18,693 nt of DNA, taken from positions 1-18,693 of the forward strand of contig URGH01000050.1 of NCBI GenBank assembly GCA_900547305.1, given 5' to 3'. Made by a program: the position numbers and the translations under genes. This stretch comes from an uncultured Oscillospiraceae bacterium. Lineage in GTDB: Bacteria; Bacillota; Clostridia; Oscillospirales; Acutalibacteraceae. Below the pieces are notes generated by a model. The model searched no databases, was not told where the DNA came from, and worked only from the letters and a program-made list of their open reading frames with translations. Shown here one piece after another: positions 14,203-18,693 of the stretch. Position 1 is the stretch's first letter. Every line of letters starts with the position of its first letter.

Positions 14203-14517
14203 TCACTCCACCTCTGCTAAAACTTTATTCGGTAAGCATATTATGCTTTCGCCCTTTTTACTTATAGACTTATGGTTTACGCATATTTGATTTTTGCAGT
14301 CGGCATAAGAAACCCGCACCTTGCCGTTTTTAATTTCCACGGTATTGCCTGCAAGCACAACCGTTTTATTTTCGTAAAGCGAGCCCGAATATACCGTTTT
14401 GTTATTTTCCTTAACCGTCACGGTTTTGCCGCTTTTGGGGGATAAAACAAGCGTTACCGATGCCAAAGCCAAAAGCAAAACCGACAGAATTATAATAAAA
14501 TCGCCCTTTTTCAGCAT
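14203..14517 (-). CDS. NusG domain II protein, membrane-anchored (EetA-like)
   Basis: A 104-residue protein with one N-terminal membrane helix (about 7-26) and an extracytosolic NusG domain II-like beta domain (PF07009 type). Family marks are a TVEIKNGKVRV segment and conserved cysteines at 74, 79 and 94 in DCKNQICVNHKSIS and SIICLPNK. It is not a transcription factor despite the name. Such proteins usually sit next to Gx transporter family genes, as here (stop 2 bases before the next ATG). The pair corresponds, as I recall, to eetA/eetB in Listeria, where their exact part in electron transfer is unresolved. I prefer ATG at 14517 because AGG lies about 8 bases before it; an upstream ATG at 14535 lacks a ribosome site. 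It is divergent from apbE. Confidence 0.85.
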   Translation of the reverse strand: MLKKGDFIIILSVLLLALASVTLVLSPKSGKTVTVKENNKTVYSGSLYENKTVVLAGNTVEIKNGKVRVSYADCKNQICVNHKSISKKGESIICLPNKVLAEVE

Positions 14518-14553
14518 TTTTCTACCTGCGTTCATAGAATATTTTCATATTTG

Positions 14554-14562
14554 ATTTTAACA
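14554..14562 (-). promoter_or_regulatory. Possible extended -10 for the NusG-II/Gx unit
   Basis: On the minus strand TGTTAAAAT (14562-14554) fits an extended -10 element, with only a poor -35 17 bases upstream. A start near 14547 would give a leader of about 30 bases before the ATG at 14517. It lies back to back with the apbE promoter. Confidence 0.35.
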
Positions 14563-14566
14563 TATC

Positions 14567-14595
14567 TTTACAAAAAAAGAAAGTTATTGTATAAT
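14567..14595 (+). promoter_or_regulatory. Sigma-A promoter of apbE (leaderless)
   Basis: TTTACA (14567-14572), 17 bases, then consensus TATAAT (14590-14595). The usual start, 7 bases after the -10, falls at 14602-14603, exactly at the apbE ATG. No separate promoter was seen before secA, so this one may also feed secA. Confidence 0.75.
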
Positions 14596-14602
14596 AATTT
14601 TT

Positions 14603-15562
14603 ATGAGAAAAAATATCACGCTTCCTATGCTGCTGCTTTTGCTCTTGCTTTGCGGCTGCTCACAGGATGAAAACAAGGCTTTAAACTCCGAAACACGCTT
14701 TTTACTTGACACCGCCTGCACCGTTTCCGCCGATTGCGATGACGAAACGCTGAGCGGTGCTTTCGCCGTGTGTGAGGAGCTTGAAAGACTGCTCAGCCGA
14801 ACGGTTAAGGGCAGCGACGTGTACAGGCTGAACGAGGCTGACGGGTTTGTTTCGGTATCGGACGATACTTTGCGCCTGCTTGAAAAGTCGGTGTATTACG
14901 GAAACCTGACCGACGGGAAGTTTGATATAACTATCTGCCCGGTATCGGAGCTGTGGGATTTTAAAAACCAAATAGTACCGAACCGCAGCGAAATAGCCGA
15001 GGCGCTAAAAAACGTTGATTACCACAGCATTGAAATAAATGGAAACACCGCGAATTTAAACGGTAAGAAAATCGATCTCGGTGGTATCGCAAAGGGGTAT
15101 ATTACCGATAAGGTGATTTCCTACTTTGAAAGTAAGGGCGTAAAAAAAGCGCTTGTAAACTTAGGCGGCAATATCGGTATGACGGGCAGGTTTAGCATAG
15201 GCGTACGCAAGCCGTTTACCGAGGAAATTTTGCTTAATATGCCGCTTGAAAACAAAAGCGCCGCGACTTCGGGAATATACGAAAGGTATATTGAAAAGGA
15301 CGGGGAAATTTACCACCATGTGTTAGACCCCGCCACCGGGTACGGCGTTAAAAACGAGCTTTCAGCGGTTACGGTAATAGGCGATAATTCGGTGGATTGC
15401 GACGCGCTTTCAACCGTTTGCCTGTTGCTCGGCACCGAAAAAGGAAAAGCAATAATTGAAAACACGGCGGGCACCGAGGCGGTTTTTATAAGCCGCGATG
15501 GCAATATAAAGCTGACTGCGGGGCTCTACCGTGAAAACGATAAAATATTATTTAAGAGGTAA
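14603..15562 (+). CDS. apbE: FMN:protein transferase ApbE, lipoprotein
   Basis: ApbE moves FMN from FAD onto a Thr or Ser of exported redox proteins, outside the membrane, using Mg2+. The 319-residue protein has a lipoprotein signal (M1-R-K..., seven Leu, then L-C-G-C with C19 as lipid attachment site), so it should be anchored on the outer face of the membrane. Family motifs: LLDTACTVSA near the N-terminus, DITICPVSELWDF, DLGGIAKGY at 158-166, VNLGGNIG, HHVLDPATGY from H238, and the metal-binding DALST at 267-271. The first ATG gives the only start with a positively charged n-region, yet it has no ribosome site and coincides with the predicted transcription start. It is divergent from the NusG-II/Gx unit and 5 bases before secA, with AAGAGG for secA at its 3' end. 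No flavin acceptor protein is visible in the window. Confidence 0.92.
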   Translation: MRKNITLPMLLLLLLLCGCSQDENKALNSETRFLLDTACTVSADCDDETLSGAFAVCEELERLLSRTVKGSDVYRLNEADGFVSVSDDTLRLLEKSVYYGNLTDGKFDITICPVSELWDFKNQIVPNRSEIAEALKNVDYHSIEINGNTANLNGKKIDLGGIAKGYITDKVISYFESKGVKKALVNLGGNIGMTGRFSIGVRKPFTEEILLNMPLENKSAATSGIYERYIEKDGEIYHHVLDPATGYGVKNELSAVTVIGDNSVDCDALSTVCLLLGTEKGKAIIENTAGTEAVFISRDGNIKLTAGLYRENDKILFKR

Positions 15563-15567
15563 TAACA

Positions 15568-18300
15568 ATGGGTTTATTAAAGGCACTGTTCGGAAATTAC
15601 AGTGAAAAGGAAATTAAGCGCATAAAGCCTATGCAGGAAAAGGTTTTGGCGCTGGACGAAGAATACCAAAAGCTCACCGATGATGAGCTGCGGCACAAAA
15701 CGGATGAATTTAAGGAGCGCTTATCGGCGGGTGAAACGCTCGATGATATTCTGCCCGAGGCTTTTGCCGCCTGCCGCGAAGCCGCAAGCCGCGTGCTCGG
15801 TATGAAGCACTTCCCGGTGCAGGTAATAGGCGGTATTATACTGCATCAGGGCAGAATTGCCGAAATGAAAACAGGTGAAGGTAAAACGCTGGTTGCAACC
15901 CTGCCTGCTTACCTAAACGCGCTCTCAGGCAAGGGCGTGCATATTGTAACGGTAAACGATTACCTTGCAAAGCGCGACTCCGAGTGGATGGGCAAGCTTT
16001 ACCGCTTTATGGGGCTTACCGTGGGGCTTATTATTCACGGAATGGATCAGGATGAGAAAAAAGCCGCATATAATGCCGATATTACCTACTGCACCAATAA
16101 CGAGCTCGGGTTTGACTACCTGCGCGATAATATGGTAATTTACAAGGAACAGAAGGTTCAGCGCGGGCACAACTTCGCAATTGTGGACGAGGTTGACTCA
16201 ATACTTATAGACGAGGCGAGAACCCCGCTTATAATATCGGGTCAGAGCAATAAATCGACCGACTTGTATACCCAGGCAAACCGCTTTGCCTTGACCCTTA
16301 AAATGGTAAAGGTTAAGGAAATGGACGATAAGGCGAGCGACGAAGAAACTAACTACGACGGCGACTATGTTGTGGACGAAAAGGCGCACACCGCTACCCT
16401 TACCCCCTCGGGCATTAAAAAAGCCGAGCAGTATTTCGGCATTGAAAACCTTAACGATACCGAAAATATAGCGATAGCCCACCATATAAATCAGGCAATA
16501 CGCGCACACGGCGTTATGAAACGTGACGTTGACTACGTTGTGAAGGACGGCGAGGTTATAATCGTTGATGAATTTACTGGCCGCCTTATGTACGGCAGAC
16601 GTTACAATGAGGGTCTGCACCAGGCTATTGAGGCTAAAGAGGGCGTTAAGGTTGCGCGCGAGTCAAAAACCCTTGCAACCATTACCTTCCAGAATTTCTT
16701 CCGCCTTTACAACAAGCTTTCGGGTATGACGGGTACCGCAATGACCGAGGAAGCCGAGTTCCAGGAAATATACAAGCTGGACGTTATTGAAATACCCACA
16801 AACAAGCCGATTGCGCGTGTAGATGAAAATGACGTGGTTTACAAAACCGAAAAGGCTAAATTCAACGCGGTAATTGATAATATAATCGCTTGCCACGAAA
16901 AAGAGCAGCCTGTGCTGGTTGGTACGGTCACAATTGAAAAATCCGAGCTTTTGTCGGGTATGCTTAAACGCCGTGGCATAAAGCACAATGTGCTCAACGC
17001 CAAGCACCACGAAAAAGAGGCTGAAATTATAGCACAGGCGGGTATGCCGGGCGCGGTTACAATAGCTACCAATATGGCGGGGCGCGGTACCGATATTATG
17101 CTCGGCGGTAACGCAGAGTATCTTGCGAAAGCGGCGCTGCGTCATGATGGCTTAAGCGAAGAAATGATTGCTGAGGCAACAGGCTTTGCCGAAACCGACG
17201 ACGCGGATATAATTTCCGCTCGCGAGCAATACAAGGATTATTACGATAAATTCAAGGCGGAAATCGCCCCCGAGGCTGACAGAGTAAGGCAGGCGGGTGG
17301 ACTTTGCATTATAGGCACCGAGCGCCACGATTCAAGACGAATTGATAACCAGCTGCGCGGGCGTGCCGGCCGTCAGGGCGACCCCGGTACCACAAGATTT
17401 TACGTTTCGCTTGAAGACGACCTTATGCGCCTGTTCGGCGGCGAACGCATTTCCAATTTGATGGAGACCTTAAAGGTTGACGACGACACCCCGCTTGAAA
17501 GCTCCATGCTCTCCCGCACGATTGAAAGCGCGCAGAAGAAGAAAGAGGGCATGAACTTCGCAACCCGTAAGAACGTTTTGCAGTACGACGACGTAATGAA
17601 CAAGCAGCGTGAGCTTATTTACAGCCAGCGCAACAAGGTGCTTGACGGCGAAAACCTTAAAGATACCGTACTGAAAATGATAGACGAAACAATTGAGGAG
17701 TACTCAAAAATTTACCTTGCCGACGAAGCAGTTCACGATAACTGGGATTTAAACGGTATGCGCGAATATTTCTTAGGCTGGGTAACTACGCCTGAGGATT
17801 TGCACTTTACCCCCGAGGAGCTTGGCAACACCACAAGGGAAGAGGTTGCCGAAAACTTAAAGGAAAAGGCGCACGCGCGCTATGAGCAGCGCGAGGAAGA
17901 ATTTGGCAGCGATATTATGCGTGAAATCGAGCGCGTAATGCTGCTCAGATGCGTTGATACAAACTGGATGGATCACATTGACGCTATGGATCAGCTGCGC
18001 CAGGGCATAGGTCTTCGCGCCTACGGTCAGCATGACCCCGTTGTGGAATACCGCAACGACAGCTACGATATGTTTGAGGCTATGACCAACGCAATACGCG
18101 AGCAGACCGCTAAACTTGTGCTTACCGTTCGCGTTCGCCGCAATGAGGAAGTAAAGCGTGAAAAGGTTGCAGAGGAAACAAACGCGGGCGATAAGCCCCT
18201 TACCGTAAAGGGTAAGGGCGTTGTGAGCAAAAACGCGCTTTGCCCCTGCGGCAGCGGTAAAAAATACAAGCGCTGCTGCGGCAAGGATCTTGACGATTAA
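15568..18300 (+). CDS. secA: Preprotein translocase ATPase SecA
   Basis: The motor that drives unfolded preproteins through SecYEG with ATP. At 910 residues it is complete. Seen in order: N-terminal helix and Q-motif region (VLGMKHFPVQVIGG); Walker A MKTGEGKT at 100-107; DEVDSILIDEARTPLIISG, with the preprotein cross-linking domain following; NBD2 motifs TNMAGRGTDIMLGG and RRIDNQLRGRAGRQGDPG; the helical wing and scaffold; and a C-terminal zinc tail CPCGSG...CC with C892, C894, C903 and C904, the form used for SecB or lipid/ribosome contact. AAGAGG (15554-15559) is 8 bases before the ATG and overlaps the apbE end. It lies behind apbE without a visible promoter of its own and is followed after 22 bases by a dipeptidase gene rather than the prfB often seen. 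Confidence 0.98.
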   Translation: MGLLKALFGNYSEKEIKRIKPMQEKVLALDEEYQKLTDDELRHKTDEFKERLSAGETLDDILPEAFAACREAASRVLGMKHFPVQVIGGIILHQGRIAEMKTGEGKTLVATLPAYLNALSGKGVHIVTVNDYLAKRDSEWMGKLYRFMGLTVGLIIHGMDQDEKKAAYNADITYCTNNELGFDYLRDNMVIYKEQKVQRGHNFAIVDEVDSILIDEARTPLIISGQSNKSTDLYTQANRFALTLKMVKVKEMDDKASDEETNYDGDYVVDEKAHTATLTPSGIKKAEQYFGIENLNDTENIAIAHHINQAIRAHGVMKRDVDYVVKDGEVIIVDEFTGRLMYGRRYNEGLHQAIEAKEGVKVARESKTLATITFQNFFRLYNKLSGMTGTAMTEEAEFQEIYKLDVIEIPTNKPIARVDENDVVYKTEKAKFNAVIDNIIACHEKEQPVLVGTVTIEKSELLSGMLKRRGIKHNVLNAKHHEKEAEIIAQAGMPGAVTIATNMAGRGTDIMLGGNAEYLAKAALRHDGLSEEMIAEATGFAETDDADIISAREQYKDYYDKFKAEIAPEADRVRQAGGLCIIGTERHDSRRIDNQLRGRAGRQGDPGTTRFYVSLEDDLMRLFGGERISNLMETLKVDDDTPLESSMLSRTIESAQKKKEGMNFATRKNVLQYDDVMNKQRELIYSQRNKVLDGENLKDTVLKMIDETIEEYSKIYLADEAVHDNWDLNGMREYFLGWVTTPEDLHFTPEELGNTTREEVAENLKEKAHARYEQREEEFGSDIMREIERVMLLRCVDTNWMDHIDAMDQLRQGIGLRAYGQHDPVVEYRNDSYDMFEAMTNAIREQTAKLVLTVRVRRNEEVKREKVAEETNAGDKPLTVKGKGVVSKNALCPCGSGKKYKRCCGKDLDD

Positions 18301-18322
18301 ATTTAAAACGGAGCGATGAAAA

Positions 18323-18693
18323 ATGCTTGAAAATGTTGAGCCTTTGCGCGTATTTCATTATTTTGAAAATATATGCGCCATTCCGCATGGCTCGGGGAAT
18401 ACCGACGGAATAAGCGAGTTTTGCGTGAATTTTGCAAGGGAGCACGGTCTTGAATACAAAAAGGACGCGCTCAATAACGTTATAATCAAAAAGGCGGCGA
18501 CCGCGGGGTACGAAAACCACCCGACCGTAATTTTGCAGGGGCACCTTGATATGGTGTGCGAAAAAACCGCCGACTGCGATATTGATTTTAAAAAGGACGG
18601 CTTGCGCCTTGTGCTCACAGGCGATATGCTCTCGGCTGACGGCACTACCTTGGGTGCTGACGACGGCATAGCCGTTGCTATGATACTGGCGGT
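18323..18693 (+). CDS. pepD: PepD-type aminoacyl-histidine dipeptidase, 5' part
   Basis: The first 123 residues of an M20-family metallopeptidase of the PepD (beta-Ala-His dipeptidase/Xaa-His dipeptidase) type; the gene runs off the right edge. These cytoplasmic zinc enzymes split dipeptides such as carnosine-like Xaa-His. Evidence is the N-terminal FENICAIPHGSGNTDGISEF stretch typical of PepD, the metal-binding H74 and D76 in GHLDMVCEK, and the bridging-Asp region GADDGIAVAM (D113/D114). GGAG (18310-18313) is 9 bases before the ATG at 18323. It starts 22 bases after secA with no terminator between, so it is probably in the same transcript. Confidence 0.88.
   Translation, partial: MLENVEPLRVFHYFENICAIPHGSGNTDGISEFCVNFAREHGLEYKKDALNNVIIKKAATAGYENHPTVILQGHLDMVCEKTADCDIDFKKDGLRLVLTGDMLSADGTTLGADDGIAVAMILA

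Noticed and set aside
16663..17145. 160-codon minus-strand frame inside secA
   Set aside because: Shadow of conserved SecA NBD2 sequence; no start context or family resemblance.

Overview
The window looks like core chromosome of a low-to-moderate GC Firmicute, most likely a gut-type Clostridia (Oscillospiraceae/Ruminococcaceae-like). The reasons are the ftsE-ftsX-M23 peptidase block, the pth-mfd pair, sigma-A type promoters with AGGAGG-type ribosome sites, a SecA with the C-terminal zinc tail, VanZ- and AI-2E-family membrane proteins, and a NusG-domain-II/Gx transporter pair beside ApbE. No phage, insertion sequence, CRISPR array, tRNA or rRNA gene was seen. The taxonomic call is an inference from gene content.

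Layout. Positions 1-256 are intergenic: unassigned structured DNA at the left edge, three hairpin terminators and a heptamer repeat array. The array runs into the 3' end of an EamA-type exporter gene on the minus strand (233-1132). A divergent promoter region (1133-1365) separates that gene from a PucR/CdaR-type regulator (1366-2442). The regulator is followed closely by ftsE, ftsX and a secreted coiled-coil M23 endopeptidase, a cell-division wall-hydrolysis module closed by a terminator near 5513-5556. Next come a VanZ-family protein that appears to start at an ATT codon, an AI-2E-family transporter and a coiled-coil protein of unknown function. A second heptamer array (7847-7915) precedes a flavin-reductase-like protein, peptidyl-tRNA hydrolase and Mfd.

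A strong extended -10 promoter then drives an archaeal-type phosphoglycerate mutase-family gene. Its 3' end overlaps a convergent two-gene unit on the minus strand, a NusG-domain-II protein followed by a Gx-family membrane protein. That unit is divergent from a lipoprotein ApbE (FMN transferase), whose promoter places the start codon at the predicted transcription start, so its mRNA is probably leaderless. secA follows apbE by 5 bases, and a PepD-type dipeptidase runs off the right edge.

The genes fall into functional groups: septal wall hydrolysis (FtsEX with its hydrolase), translation and DNA-repair housekeeping (Pth, Mfd), protein export (SecA), and a possible extracytosolic flavin/redox set (NusG-II, Gx protein, ApbE). 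The last set resembles part of the Gram-positive extracellular electron transfer locus. The most unusual observations are the heptamer arrays that act as six-frame stop cassettes, the ATT start of the VanZ gene, the leaderless apbE, and the serine-pair insert in FtsX.
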